Positions 1 through 9,014 of a DNA stretch of 64,000 bases are shown in pieces (within the stretch, counting starts at the first letter, position 1; each line of letters opens with the position of its first letter). The notes under the pieces were generated by a model that saw only the letters and a program-made list of their open reading frames with translations, was not told where the DNA came from and did no database searches. Source of the stretch: JADKIH01 sp031385005 (lineage in GTDB: Bacteria; Bacteroidota; Bacteroidia; AKYH767-A; 2013-40CM-41-45); NCBI GenBank assembly GCA_031385005.1, contig JANNBB010000006.1:1-64000 (forward strand), written 5' to 3'. The position numbers were made by a program, and so were the translations under genes.

Positions 1-73
1 CGATACAATAAGGAGTATGAATATTAGTGCAATGCTTTTATTCAAATAGCACGCATAAATCCATCGTGAAACC

Positions 74-740
74 CCATGGTTTTAAAAATACACGCATGAA
101 GCTTCAAGTAGTTTTCGATAACATTTGCATCTGCCGTGACGTTAAGCTTTTTTAAAAATCACCATAGAGGCACGGAGGCCACGAAGACACACGGAGAATT
201 TCTTTTCGACTCCGTGAAACTCCATGTCCTTCTTGCCTCCATGTTATAAAAAATACACGCACGAAGCTTCAAGTAGTTTTCGATAACATTTGCATCTGCC
301 TTGACGCTAAGCTTTTTTAAAAATCACCATAGAGGCACGGAGGCCACAAAGACACACGGAGAATTTCTTTTCGCCTCCGTGAAACTCCATGTCCTCCGTG
401 CCTCCATGGTTTAAAAAATACATGCACGAGGCTTCATATAGTTTTCGAAAACATTTGCATCTGCCGTGACGTTAAGCTTTTATAAAAATTACCATGGAGG
501 CACGGAGGCCACAAAGACACACGGAGAATTTCTTTTCGCCTCCGTGAAACTCCATGTCCTCCGTGCCTCCATGGTTTTAAAAATACAAGCACGATGCTTA
601 ATATAGTTTTCAATAACATTTGCATCTGCCGTGACGCTAAGCTTTTTTAAAAATTACCATAGAGGCACGGAGGCCACGAAGACACACGGAGAATTTCTTT
701 TCGCCTCCGTGAAACTCCATGTCCTCCGTGCCTCCATGGT
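74..740. repeat. Four tandem 165-bp repeats with nested palindromes
   Basis: Four near-identical units follow each other with an exact 165-bp period: the motif ACCATRGAGGCACGGAGG starts at 161, 326, 491 and 656. The phase starting at CCATGGTT (74) gives four full units and a few bases of a fifth. Each unit has an 85-bp palindromic half (161-245, 326-410, 491-575, 656-740) and an 80-bp AT-richer linker containing CATTTGCATCTGCCGTGAC. In copy 3 the 18-nt outer arms (491-508 and 558-575) are exact reverse complements, and an inner CACGGAG/CTCCGTG pair is nested inside. Copy 1 has a damaged right arm. No ORF is credible here. It resembles intergenic hairpin repeats of environmental bacteria; function is unknown. 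Confidence 0.9.
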
Positions 741-762
741 TTATTTTTTATAAAAACCCTCT

Positions 763-800
763 GAATGAAAAAAGCCGCTCTCCCTAACAGAAAGCGGCTT
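763..800 (-). terminator. Rho-independent terminator of the M43 protease gene
   Basis: The perfect 8-bp stem AAGCCGCT (772-779) / AGCGGCTT (793-800) has a 13-nt loop. On the minus strand it is followed by a run of T, directly downstream of the protease stop codon at 821. Confidence 0.8.
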
Positions 801-820
801 AATATTTTAGAATGAAAAAT

Positions 821-3031
821 TTAATTCTCCAATAAGAATTTCTTTACAACTCTTTCTTTGGAATTACTTAATTCAATAAAGTAAACACCTTTGGTCAGTT
901 CATTTAAAGGGACATTGAATTTATTATCGCCTTCAACAACATCGAATGAAAGGCTACGAATCGTTCTACCTATCATATCAAATAATCGGATTTGTATGGT
1001 TTCATTAACTGGTGAATAGAAAACACCATTTATGAAATCACGTGCCGGATTCGGGTAAACAACAAGATCACTCATAGCCGGAATCGAAACGGACTCCTCT
1101 GTATTCTCACCCACAAACCTGTATGTAGTCGAGGCGGCATTCACACGTAATTTATAACATTGCGTTGTACTGTATGCGCCATTGTAACCATAAACACGAA
1201 TATAATAAGTCGCTGCAGTAGTTGTATTACGAATGATGGTTTCACTCGTTGTTCCGCCATATTGCGAAATTGCTAGTTGCGTTAAGGAAGAATTGTATAG
1301 GCGAATGTCATAATCGCCTGCAAGATTCGTAAGCGTGATTTTAATATTCGTTGCCGGCGAAACAGTAGTAAATTTAAAATAGTCGTTGTCCGTTGTGCTA
1401 CCGATAAGTGCACTGATATCCGTATTAACAGGAATTATTGTTGCTGTCGTTGAAGAATTATTGGACTCATAAGCATCAGAACAAGTAGTTGAAGAAGTAG
1501 TAAAAGAAGCAATTCCTGAATAAGTGCTTGTTCCTGTTGAACAAACGCCCTGCACCTGATACTGATAAACTGTTGCAGCGCTAAGTCCGGTTAACGCTTT
1601 TGAATTTGTTGTTGAAGTTGTAGAAGTCCAGGTTGTAGCAGAGCTTGTTTTATATTGAACATTGTAACTTGTAGCACCACTTACAGCCACCCAGTTTAAT
1701 GTAGCGCCGGAAGTAGTAATTCCTGAAGCACTCAATCCTGTTGGTGTGCCACAGCTTGTCGTTGAAGATGTCGTAAACGTGGATACTCCGGAGAAGGAAC
1801 TGCTTCCCGAAGCGCAAACCGCCTGAACCTGGTATTGATAGGAGGTTGCTGCAACTAATCCGGTAAGACCTTTAGAATTAGTTGTCGATGTTGTAGTTGT
1901 CCAGGTGGTAGCTGTACTTATTTTATATTGTACGTTATAGCTGGTTGCCCCGCTAACTGCATTCCAATTTAAGGTTGCAGAAGAGGTTGTAACGTTTGTG
2001 GCAGATAGTCCGGCCGGCATGCCGCAAGTCGTTCCTGATCCTGACTGACAACCCGTAGAAGATAACAATGAAACACGTGATCCGCCGGTAGCAAACAATG
2101 CATTCATACGTGTACTTTGACCGCTTGTAAACATATTCATACAGGCATCATCGGTATAATCCATGTAGTTCATGAACATAACGCCGGGAGACACAGCAGA
2201 ACAGGCATCTGTACGCGGGTAAGTTGGACAACCATAATTTTCAGCTCCCTGATTTGGAGTATCACCAACCAGATCGCTGCCTGTACAACCGGATTCATCA
2301 CCCCAGATGTGACGTAAATTCAGCCAGTGGCCTACTTCATGAGTGGCAGTTCGTCCCAAGTGATAAGGAGTTGCTGTACCCGGACTCAACATACTACCTA
2401 TGGAAGAATACAATAACACTACACCGTCAGTAGCAGCGGCACTACCCGGAAATTGGGCATAACCTAAAACACCGCCACTCAGGTTGGCTGACCATATATT
2501 CAGGTAGCTTCCTGCAGCCCAAGCATCCAATCCGCCATTTGCATAGCGTTTGACGTTATCGTTAGTGGAAAAAGAAGTAGTAGTAGTTTGCCTGCGTTCG
2601 ATACCGGTTGTTGAATTACCCAGAGGGTCGCGCTGAGCAAGGCAAAACTGAATATTCGTGTTTGCGGAAATCCCTTGCCAGGTAGAAGGCGTATTGCCGG
2701 CGTCCGAATTCATTCGGGCAAAATCGAGATTCAACTGGTTCAATTGTGCAATGCATTTGGCATCGGAAATGTTCTGCGCTGTCGTATTATAGACTACGTG
2801 AAATACAACCGGAATGGTAATAACAGCATTCGTAGTATTCACATTGTGCTTATTGCTGATATAAGCATTTGTAAAAACCTCAATTTGCTGCATACGGCTT
2901 TCCAAGGTTGGGTCTTCCTGTTTCAACCGATCGAGATTGTCCATCGTTGAACAGTTTCTTTGTGTAGGATTACCTGCATTCACTAAAACTGCAAGGAACA
3001 ATCCCGAAAATAATAGTACTAATTTTTTCAT
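821..3031 (-). CDS. Secreted M43-type zinc metalloprotease with T9SS sorting domain
   Basis: This 736-residue exported protein starts with a signal peptide (about 1-20). The metzincin zinc motif HEVGHWLNLRH (HExxHxxxxxH) is at 231-241 and the Met-turn region FMNYMDYTDD at 287-296, as in the pappalysin-like M43 family. Two near-duplicate fibronectin type III modules follow (about 337-421 and 428-512), then a pre-peptidase C-terminal (PPC) type domain (about 520-630). The end (656-736), with VYPNPARDFI and the terminal KKFLLEN, is a type A T9SS sorting domain, so the protein should be exported across the outer membrane and either anchored or released. It stands alone, with its own terminator. 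Family assignment is strong; the substrate is unknown. Confidence 0.92.
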   Translation of the reverse strand: MKKLVLLFSGLFLAVLVNAGNPTQRNCSTMDNLDRLKQEDPTLESRMQQIEVFTNAYISNKHNVNTTNAVITIPVVFHVVYNTTAQNISDAKCIAQLNQLNLDFARMNSDAGNTPSTWQGISANTNIQFCLAQRDPLGNSTTGIERRQTTTTSFSTNDNVKRYANGGLDAWAAGSYLNIWSANLSGGVLGYAQFPGSAAATDGVVLLYSSIGSMLSPGTATPYHLGRTATHEVGHWLNLRHIWGDESGCTGSDLVGDTPNQGAENYGCPTYPRTDACSAVSPGVMFMNYMDYTDDACMNMFTSGQSTRMNALFATGGSRVSLLSSTGCQSGSGTTCGMPAGLSATNVTTSSATLNWNAVSGATSYNVQYKISTATTWTTTTSTTNSKGLTGLVAATSYQYQVQAVCASGSSSFSGVSTFTTSSTTSCGTPTGLSASGITTSGATLNWVAVSGATSYNVQYKTSSATTWTSTTSTTNSKALTGLSAATVYQYQVQGVCSTGTSTYSGIASFTTSSTTCSDAYESNNSSTTATIIPVNTDISALIGSTTDNDYFKFTTVSPATNIKITLTNLAGDYDIRLYNSSLTQLAISQYGGTTSETIIRNTTTAATYYIRVYGYNGAYSTTQCYKLRVNAASTTYRFVGENTEESVSIPAMSDLVVYPNPARDFINGVFYSPVNETIQIRLFDMIGRTIRSLSFDVVEGDNKFNVPLNELTKGVYFIELSNSKERVVKKFLLEN

Positions 3032-3101
3032 TAATTTGATTTTTGTTTTGGTTAGGTTATAGTTATTTCATAAAAAAACATTCATTCTTCGAAAAACAAT
3101 T

Positions 3102-3806
3102 TTAATTGACTTTGTTATACATAAATTTATATCCCACACCTCTTACTGAGAAGAAGTATTTTGGTTCTTTGGGATCAACTTCGAAATATTTTCTAAAAGC
3201 AAGAATGAAATTGTCGACTGTGCGGGTAGAAGGGTAGATGTCATAGCCCCAAACAGATTCCAGAATATTTTCCCTTGAAACCACTTCGTTTTTTCTTTCA
3301 ATAAGTAATTTTAGCAAGGCAATTTCTTTTTTAGTGAGACGAATTGGTTTTTTATCCTTTCCGATAATTTCAAAAGTCTTAAAGTTTACTTCATTTCCTT
3401 CGAAACGAAATACATCATTCATTTCTTTTTTCTCTTCCTGATTTAATCCGCGTTTAACAAGTGCATTGACTCGTAAAAGAAATTCTTCCAGATTAAACGG
3501 CTTCGTCATGTAATCATCGGCGCCTCTTCTTAATCCGAGTATTTTATCCTCACTGGAATTCTTGGCTGTCAGAAAAAGAATCGGAACAGTAGAGTTATGC
3601 AAACGTATTGCCTCGCAAACACCAAAACCATCCAACTCAGGTAACATGACATCCAAAATGACCAAATTGAATCGCTCTTGTTTAAAGATTTTTACCGCTT
3701 CAATTCCATTGCCAACGGCTACTACCTTATTGCCCTCCAGTTCGAGGTTCAATTTAATAGCTTCCTGTAAGTGCTCTTCGTCTTCGACAAGTAGAATGCG
3801 TACCAT
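3102..3806 (-). CDS. OmpR-family response regulator
   Basis: The 234-residue protein has an N-terminal receiver domain (1-120) with the acidic pocket E8/D9/E10, phospho-acceptor D52 (VILDVMLP), T80 and K102. A C-terminal winged-helix DNA-binding domain (about 130-232) ends with the typical VRGVGYKF strand. It is a two-component transcription factor of the OmpR/PhoB type. No histidine kinase gene is adjacent, so it is an orphan here; the kinases at 34-38 kb are too distant to assign. Domain call is secure, target genes are unknown. Confidence 0.93.
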   Translation of the reverse strand: MVRILLVEDEEHLQEAIKLNLELEGNKVVAVGNGIEAVKIFKQERFNLVILDVMLPELDGFGVCEAIRLHNSTVPILFLTAKNSSEDKILGLRRGADDYMTKPFNLEEFLLRVNALVKRGLNQEEKKEMNDVFRFEGNEVNFKTFEIIGKDKKPIRLTKKEIALLKLLIERKNEVVSRENILESVWGYDIYPSTRTVDNFILAFRKYFEVDPKEPKYFFSVRGVGYKFMYNKVN

Positions 3807-4059
3807 AATTTTTAGAGGTTAAATTTAAATAAAAAGTTGGGTGAGAATGCAGAATGCCTCATTTTTTATATTTAAAGGAGGATTTTAAATGAGATACTAT
3901 CAAATATTGATTTTTTATGAGCTATAAATGTCAGGTCTGCGTCAAAAAGAGAATGATTTACCATTTTCTGTATTCAAAAAGTGAGCTGCCAACAAAGGCT
4001 TTTCAGGTAATTATTTCAGTTGATTGAATACAAAATTCATTCTTACAACAACAAATAAT

Positions 4060-4067
4060 TACCTTTG
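4060..4067 (+). promoter_or_regulatory. Candidate -7 box of mqnE
   Basis: TACCTTTG matches the Bacteroidota -7 consensus TAnnTTTG and ends 8 nt before the mqnE ATG. No clear -33 TTTG is present at the usual distance, so the leader would be very short or the match coincidental. Confidence 0.4.
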
Positions 4068-4075
4068 ACATCCCT

Positions 4076-5212
4076 ATGCAGCAAACAACTCCCGAATACA
4101 TATATCATACTTCCGGTGATCCGGTACTTAACAGGATTGCAGAAAAAGTAGTTAACAATGAAAGAATTTCTTTTGATGAAGGTGTTCAGCTTTATCAAAC
4201 CGGTGAGGTTGGATTTTTAGGTGCGCTGGCCAATTTTGTGAGGGAGAGAAAAAACGGAAACAAAACTTTCTTCAATCACAACTTTCATATTGAGCCGACA
4301 AATATTTGTGTGTTCTCCTGTAACTTTTGTTCTTACTCACGCACATTAAAAAACAGAGAAGCCGGCTGGGAATTGAGTGCAGAACAAATCATGAATATCG
4401 TTAAATCATACGATGGAAAACCGGTTACTGAAGTACACATAGTAGGAGGAGTGCATCCAAAAATGGACCTGCATTATTTTGCAGATATACTTAGACAAAT
4501 TAAAGAACACCGTCCAGGGTTACACATTAAAGCATTCACGGCTGTTGAATTGGATTACATGTTTCGCAAAGCCAAGGTGACTGTACAGGAAGGACTGGAG
4601 TTATTAAAAAGTTCCGGCTTAGGTTCCCTTCCCGGTGGTGGAGCTGAAATTTTCGATGAAGAAATCCGAGCTCAGATTTGCAACGATAAGTGTAGTTCGG
4701 ATGAATGGCTGAACATTCATGAAACTTCACACATGCTCGACATTCACAGCAATGCTACCATGCTTTACGGCCACGTAGAAAATTATATACATCGTATCGA
4801 TCACATGGATCGCTTGCGGAAATTACAAGATAAAACCGGTGGCTTTAATACCTTCATTCCGCTGAAGTTTAGAAACATGGACAATGAAATGTCCAACGTC
4901 CCCGAAGTTTCTGTAATTGAAGACCTGCGTAACTATGCCATTGCCCGTATTTACCTCGATAACTTTAATCACATAAAGGCATATTGGCCAATGATAGGTC
5001 GTAGCACGGCACAACTTTCTCAAGCATTCGGAGTTGATGACCTCGATGGAACGATTGACGATACAACAAAGATTTACAGCATGGCAGGTTCCGAAGAACA
5101 AAATCCCGCCTTATCGACCAAACAACTTGTTGATCTAATCCACCAATCAGGCCGAATAGCCGTTGAGAGAGATACGCTTTATAATGTTATGCAGGAATTT
5201 CAGGTGGATTGA
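4076..5212 (+). CDS. mqnE: Aminofutalosine synthase MqnE (radical SAM)
   Basis: The 378-residue protein carries the radical SAM cluster motif CVFSCNFC (C78, C82, C85) preceded by HIEPTN, typical of MqnE. MqnE joins 3-(1-carboxyvinyloxy)benzoate to S-adenosylmethionine to give aminofutalosine in the futalosine route to menaquinone. The sequence reads EPTNICVFSCNFCSYSR, whereas the related cyclase MqnC usually has TNxCxxxCxFCAF, which is why MqnE is preferred. The length fits the family. It stands alone between the response regulator and a repeat-bearing gap; no other mqn gene is in the window. Confidence 0.85.
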   Translation: MQQTTPEYIYHTSGDPVLNRIAEKVVNNERISFDEGVQLYQTGEVGFLGALANFVRERKNGNKTFFNHNFHIEPTNICVFSCNFCSYSRTLKNREAGWELSAEQIMNIVKSYDGKPVTEVHIVGGVHPKMDLHYFADILRQIKEHRPGLHIKAFTAVELDYMFRKAKVTVQEGLELLKSSGLGSLPGGGAEIFDEEIRAQICNDKCSSDEWLNIHETSHMLDIHSNATMLYGHVENYIHRIDHMDRLRKLQDKTGGFNTFIPLKFRNMDNEMSNVPEVSVIEDLRNYAIARIYLDNFNHIKAYWPMIGRSTAQLSQAFGVDDLDGTIDDTTKIYSMAGSEEQNPALSTKQLVDLIHQSGRIAVERDTLYNVMQEFQVD

Positions 5213-5629
5213 TTTGTTGTAACATTTATTTTTTTTATCCGGAAAAGATTGATTAAAAAATTTCAGGATGTGCATATTATTGTTTTCAAACTTTTGGCAC
5301 CCGGAAAATTAACAGGCATTGTTTCGTAAATTTTGTATTAAAAATGCTCTGCTGTTTTAATACCCACAAGATCCCTCCGGATGAAGGACTAAATGTTAAA
5401 ATATACCGGGAAAGAATGGCCGCTTAGTTGCGCTTCTCATACTCCTTCGCTTCCTCCTCAGATCGTCAGACACAAGAAAAGCATTTCTGCATGTAATACA
5501 AAATTCACTAAAACAACATCGAAAATCTGAAATCGAAAATCTGAAATCTGAAATCATTTTGTTTCAAATTCAACACCGAAGTCGGCCATTATTCCCCCAA
5601 TTCAATAAATAAAAGAAGAAAATGAACAC
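5213..5629. other. Gene-free stretch with repeat element
   Basis: No credible ORF is present in these 417 bases. They hold the left copy of a 70-nt direct repeat (5321-5390) and, at about 5519-5553, a short iteration of the word GAAAATCTGAAATC. Otherwise the stretch is AT-rich and featureless to my reading. Confidence 0.6.
5321..5390 (+). repeat. Direct repeat, left copy (partner at 7602-7671)
   Basis: By hand alignment about 56 of 70 positions match the copy at 7602-7671 in the same orientation. The best part is the last 35 nt, TTTAATACCCACAAG..., with 4 mismatches. The two copies bracket the T9SS genes at 5630-7550. Confidence 0.7.
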
Positions 5630-7108
5630 TCATTCCCTCACAAACCTCCTCACCACCTTCTCCCCATCCGTAACCATTTCCAAAAAGTAAACACCCGGTG
5701 AAAGATGTTGTACATTAATCTCCAGGTACTCATTATTTTTTATCGACGAATACCTGACATCCATTTTCTGTCCGAGGGTATTGAAGACTTCTACAGCTCG
5801 TATCGTTGCATTCACTTTTTGTGTTACATAAAGTAGCCGGGTAGTGGGGTTGGGGAATAAATTAAATGCACTCTCCACATCAGGCACATCATCTATCCCA
5901 ATATGCAGCGTATCGCAAATGCTGCCAGCTTCCGCGCCCAGGAAGTAGTTGGGGTGGTTGGGAATGGTGAAGGCGTTGAAGGCGGGTAGTTGAATGCAAT
6001 GTTGGCAAACATCGCATGAAAGTCCGGCGCTATCAGGATAATTTATTACATGAAGTGCAGTTGTACTGTTTCCACAATTAATATATATTTTATCATCAGG
6101 CGCAAGTTGTGATAAATAAAAAACAGTTGCTAATGGTGGAGCAGGGGTATAAGTTGAATCCCAAACGGCCACTGTAATTTGAGATAATGCAATATCAGAA
6201 GCATATAAATCGAATTGATATACATAATACATACTTGAAATATACAAATACCTGCCACTTGGGGAAAATGCGACTCCACCACCTACAGCACTATCATTTA
6301 TTGAAATATGAACACGATTGGAAAAATCTCCTGTACAACGATCGAAATCAAAGATGTCTAAATCGCCATAGGGTTCATAATATGCATACTTATTTCCCTG
6401 TTCAGAAAACACTACCTGTCCAAGATAAACATCTCTACTGGTTTGAATATTTTGAACAAAAGGACCATCAATATTATAAGGTGTTATTAAAAATTTATAA
6501 ATTTTTCCATTCATATATTCATTGGAAATCAACCACCAATCTCTGCCATTTGCATGCTTACAAGCTGTCAGTCGTCCTTCAATAAGAGTGTCACTGAACA
6601 AAACTGAATTTTTCATAATTACCCCGCCTAAACCATTATCCAATGACATATCAATAATTGAATAATAAATATTTCGTGAATAACTAAATATAGGATAATC
6701 TTCAGCAGTTTGATGAAATAAGTAATATTTATTACTGTCATTTGGAAAAGGAATGATTAAGTTACCTTGCGGAATTGTTAAACCATATTGTGATTTATTG
6801 GTTGTATAATAGCAAGGATTCAAACCACTCCCATTCAGCATAGTATCATTATTCGCATTGGCAATATAAACTCCGTTAGAGTAAAATAACAGATTGCCGC
6901 TTTTGTCACAAACAACTCCGTTAGTTTCACTAAAATTCATGTTACGTGTCGCGGTATCAATTGTTAATGTGCCAGAAGAAAAATCAAGATTCATAGGATG
7001 GAAATAAGGTGCACAGCAGTCATATCCCAATAACCACAAGTTGTCAATGCCTTGACTGAATGATTTAACGTTTATAAATATGAATAAAATAAATAAATAT
7101 TTTTTCAT
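5630..7108 (-). CDS. T9SS type A cargo protein, predicted beta-propeller-like
   Basis: The 492-residue exported protein has a clear signal peptide ending in SFSQ (about residue 19). Its middle part has repeated short blocks such as NGVVCDKSGNLLFYSNGVYI and GVAFSPSGRYLYISSMYYVY, resembling propeller blades found in many Bacteroidota T9SS cargo proteins. The C-terminal 80 residues (LFPNPTTRLLYV... ending KVVRRFVRE) form a type A sorting domain. Cysteine pairs (CDVCQHC, DCCAP) are compatible with an extracellular location. It follows the 7131-7550 fragment by 22 bp. I do not recognise a specific function. Confidence 0.8.
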   Translation of the reverse strand: MKKYLFILFIFINVKSFSQGIDNLWLLGYDCCAPYFHPMNLDFSSGTLTIDTATRNMNFSETNGVVCDKSGNLLFYSNGVYIANANNDTMLNGSGLNPCYYTTNKSQYGLTIPQGNLIIPFPNDSNKYYLFHQTAEDYPIFSYSRNIYYSIIDMSLDNGLGGVIMKNSVLFSDTLIEGRLTACKHANGRDWWLISNEYMNGKIYKFLITPYNIDGPFVQNIQTSRDVYLGQVVFSEQGNKYAYYEPYGDLDIFDFDRCTGDFSNRVHISINDSAVGGGVAFSPSGRYLYISSMYYVYQFDLYASDIALSQITVAVWDSTYTPAPPLATVFYLSQLAPDDKIYINCGNSTTALHVINYPDSAGLSCDVCQHCIQLPAFNAFTIPNHPNYFLGAEAGSICDTLHIGIDDVPDVESAFNLFPNPTTRLLYVTQKVNATIRAVEVFNTLGQKMDVRYSSIKNNEYLEINVQHLSPGVYFLEMVTDGEKVVRRFVRE

Positions 7109-7130
7109 CTTAATTGTTCATTTCATTAAA

Positions 7131-7550
7131 TTACTTAGTGACAATAAACTGGCCGACATCTACCATTATACCTTTTTCGTCAATGATTTTGTAACTGTAC
7201 AAACCATTTTCAAGTTCAACAATTGAAAAAGTTTTTTCAATTTGTTCAGTACTCAATTCAATTTGCTTAATATTTCTTCCAAGCGCGTCAGTAATGATTA
7301 AATCCGAGTTAGAAGAAACATTGTAAACAATTGTAATTTCATTGGAAGCCGGGTTGGGGTATATTTTGCTATTGTGAGTTACGTTTCTGGAAGTTTTATA
7401 TAAGTACCCGTTTTGTATACAGGTAAGTTCATCATCGTAAACCATTTCTGGATTAATCAGGAAGTAAAGACTACGAGCACGGTAAACTGCCGGACCACCG
7501 GAAATCGGACAGTTTGCTGAATCGGGATTTAGCTGTTGAATTGAATTCAT
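7131..7550 (-). pseudogene. C-terminal remnant of a T9SS type A protein
   Basis: This 139-codon frame from the ATG at 7550 (or TTG at 7559) has no signal peptide, yet its last ~75 residues form a normal type A sorting domain: IYPNPASNEITIVY, then ITDALGRNIKQIEL, then GLYSYKIIDEKG. The first 60 residues look like the tail of a larger ectodomain. A sorting domain without an export signal cannot work in T9SS, so I read this as a gene decayed at its 5' end. Upstream, the frame is closed by a stop and a repeat element occupies the space. A recently fused small gene is the alternative. Confidence 0.6.
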
Positions 7551-7591
7551 AATACACAATGTACGTTTAATTTTTCGTCATGCTGAAAATT

Positions 7592-7613
7592 AATTAACGG
7601 TGTTCCGTTAATT
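7592..7613 (-). terminator. Hairpin terminator below the pseudouridine synthase gene
   Basis: AATTAACGG (7592-7600) and CCGTTAATT (7605-7613) pair perfectly around a 4-nt loop. On the minus strand the stem is followed by AATTTTC; on the plus strand by TTTTTAATT, so it may work in both directions. Confidence 0.5.
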
Positions 7614-7671
7614 TTTAATTAAAAATACCTTTCTACTTTAATACCCACAAGGTCCGTCTGGATGACGGACT
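7602..7671 (+). repeat. Direct repeat, right copy (partner at 5321-5390)
   Basis: This is the second copy of the 70-nt element. Here its 3' part contains a small perfect hairpin, GTCCGTC (7652-7658) / GACGGAC (7664-7670), which is imperfect in the left copy. Confidence 0.7.
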
Positions 7672-7798
7672 TTGTCGGTTATCAAGTACCATAGGATGTC
7701 TGAACTTTGATTTAGCTGATTAAAGGATTTCAGGATTTTTACCATTCAATAATAAAAAACAGCTTATCCATCAATACCCAATAAAATCAACTAAAAAA

Positions 7799-8875
7799 CT
7801 ACCTCTCCTTATGCTTCACATACTGTCTCCACTTTTCCAATACTGCAGTAAAGTCGGGCGCTATTTCGCTTTCGAAAAAAACTTTTTTGCCGCTTGAAGG
7901 ATGGGTAAAGCCAAGAGTTTTTGCATGCAGGGCATGACGGGGCATAATTTCAAAACAGTTTTCAATAAACTGGCGATACTTCGAAAAAGAAGTTCCTTTT
8001 AAAATCCGGTTTCCTCCATAGGTCTCGTCGTTAAAGAGGGGGTGACCTGCATACTTCAGGTGAACACGAATCTGATGCGTTCTTCCGGTTTCTAATTTAC
8101 ATTGTATCAATGTGACATAACCAAATCGTTCGATAACTTTATAATGTGTTACCGCATGCTTTCCATGGTCGCCTTCGGGAAAAACATCCATAATCTTTCT
8201 GTCTTTCAGGTTGCGTCCTACATTGCCTGTAATGGTTCCGGAATCTTCTTTAAAATCACCCCATACCAATGCGACATAATTCCTGTCAATCGTACGGTCA
8301 AAGAACTCCATAGCTAAATGTGTCATCGCTAAATCGCTTTTGGCAATGACCAATAGCCCTGAGGTGTTTTTATCTATTCGATGCACCAACCCGGGGCGAT
8401 CCAAACTTCCTTTCCTGACAGGCAACGTCTTGAAGTGAAACATCAATCCATTCAATAAAGTTCCCGAAAAATTCCCAAATGCAGGATGAACAACTAGTCC
8501 GGGTGGTTTATTGATGATAACCAAATCATCATCTTCAAAAACAATATTCAACGGAATGTCCTGAGGAATTAACTCTTTGTCGCGAACCGGCTCCGGAAGT
8601 ACAATCGTAATCTGATCGTTGGGTTTTACTTTATAACTCGGCTTCGTTTTTTTGCCATTCACCAATACACTTCCGGCATCACAGGCAAGCTGAATTTGAT
8701 TACGGCTCACATTGGCCATGTGATTTTGAAGGTAAATATCTACACGCTGCGGAACCTGTCCTCTTTCAATAGAGTAACGGTGGTGCTCATACATTTCATC
8801 ATGCTCATTTACTTCCTGTTCTTCTGCAGAAGTATTTTCCGGTGTACTCGTAATGGTTTTTGTCGACTTGATCAA
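7799..8875 (-). CDS. RluA/RluD-family 23S rRNA pseudouridine synthase
   Basis: The 358-residue protein has an S4 RNA-binding domain (about 43-95) and an RluA-type catalytic domain with the motif GLVHRIDKNTSGLLV, placing the catalytic Asp at 168. By family it isomerises uridines in rRNA (the RluD type acts on the 23S H69 loop); the exact target cannot be read. The only long start is TTG at 8875; the first ATG is at 8794 and would remove 27 acidic/Ser-Thr-rich residues. Bacteroidota homologues usually keep such an acidic lead before YEHHRF-like sequence, so TTG is kept. It is the last gene of the ddl-PASTA-T9SS series. Confidence 0.9.
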   Translation of the reverse strand: MIKSTKTITSTPENTSAEEQEVNEHDEMYEHHRYSIERGQVPQRVDIYLQNHMANVSRNQIQLACDAGSVLVNGKKTKPSYKVKPNDQITIVLPEPVRDKELIPQDIPLNIVFEDDDLVIINKPPGLVVHPAFGNFSGTLLNGLMFHFKTLPVRKGSLDRPGLVHRIDKNTSGLLVIAKSDLAMTHLAMEFFDRTIDRNYVALVWGDFKEDSGTITGNVGRNLKDRKIMDVFPEGDHGKHAVTHYKVIERFGYVTLIQCKLETGRTHQIRVHLKYAGHPLFNDETYGGNRILKGTSFSKYRQFIENCFEIMPRHALHAKTLGFTHPSSGKKVFFESEIAPDFTAVLEKWRQYVKHKER

Positions 8876-9014
8876 AATGAATGTATTATTCTTGTATGTG
8901 ACTAACTGAATGACGACTTCTCAACTTGTAAGAAAATCGATTTAAAATTTATTACAAAAGCGTAACTCGCTAATTCTTGTATTGAATTTGAATAAAGAAA
9001 TACAACAAATTTTC

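Noticed and set aside
434..625. Short ORF inside the repeat array
   Set aside because: It is made of repeat sequence in a random frame, arms included, with no domain or start context.
74..740. Repeat array as CRISPR or integron attC sites
   Set aside because: Units are contiguous, 165 bp and homogeneous, with no unique spacers; there are no cas genes, and no integrase or cassette-type ORFs between the palindromes.
3102..3806. Pairing this response regulator with the kinases at 34-38 kb
   Set aside because: They are 30 kb apart, and nothing in the sequence links them.
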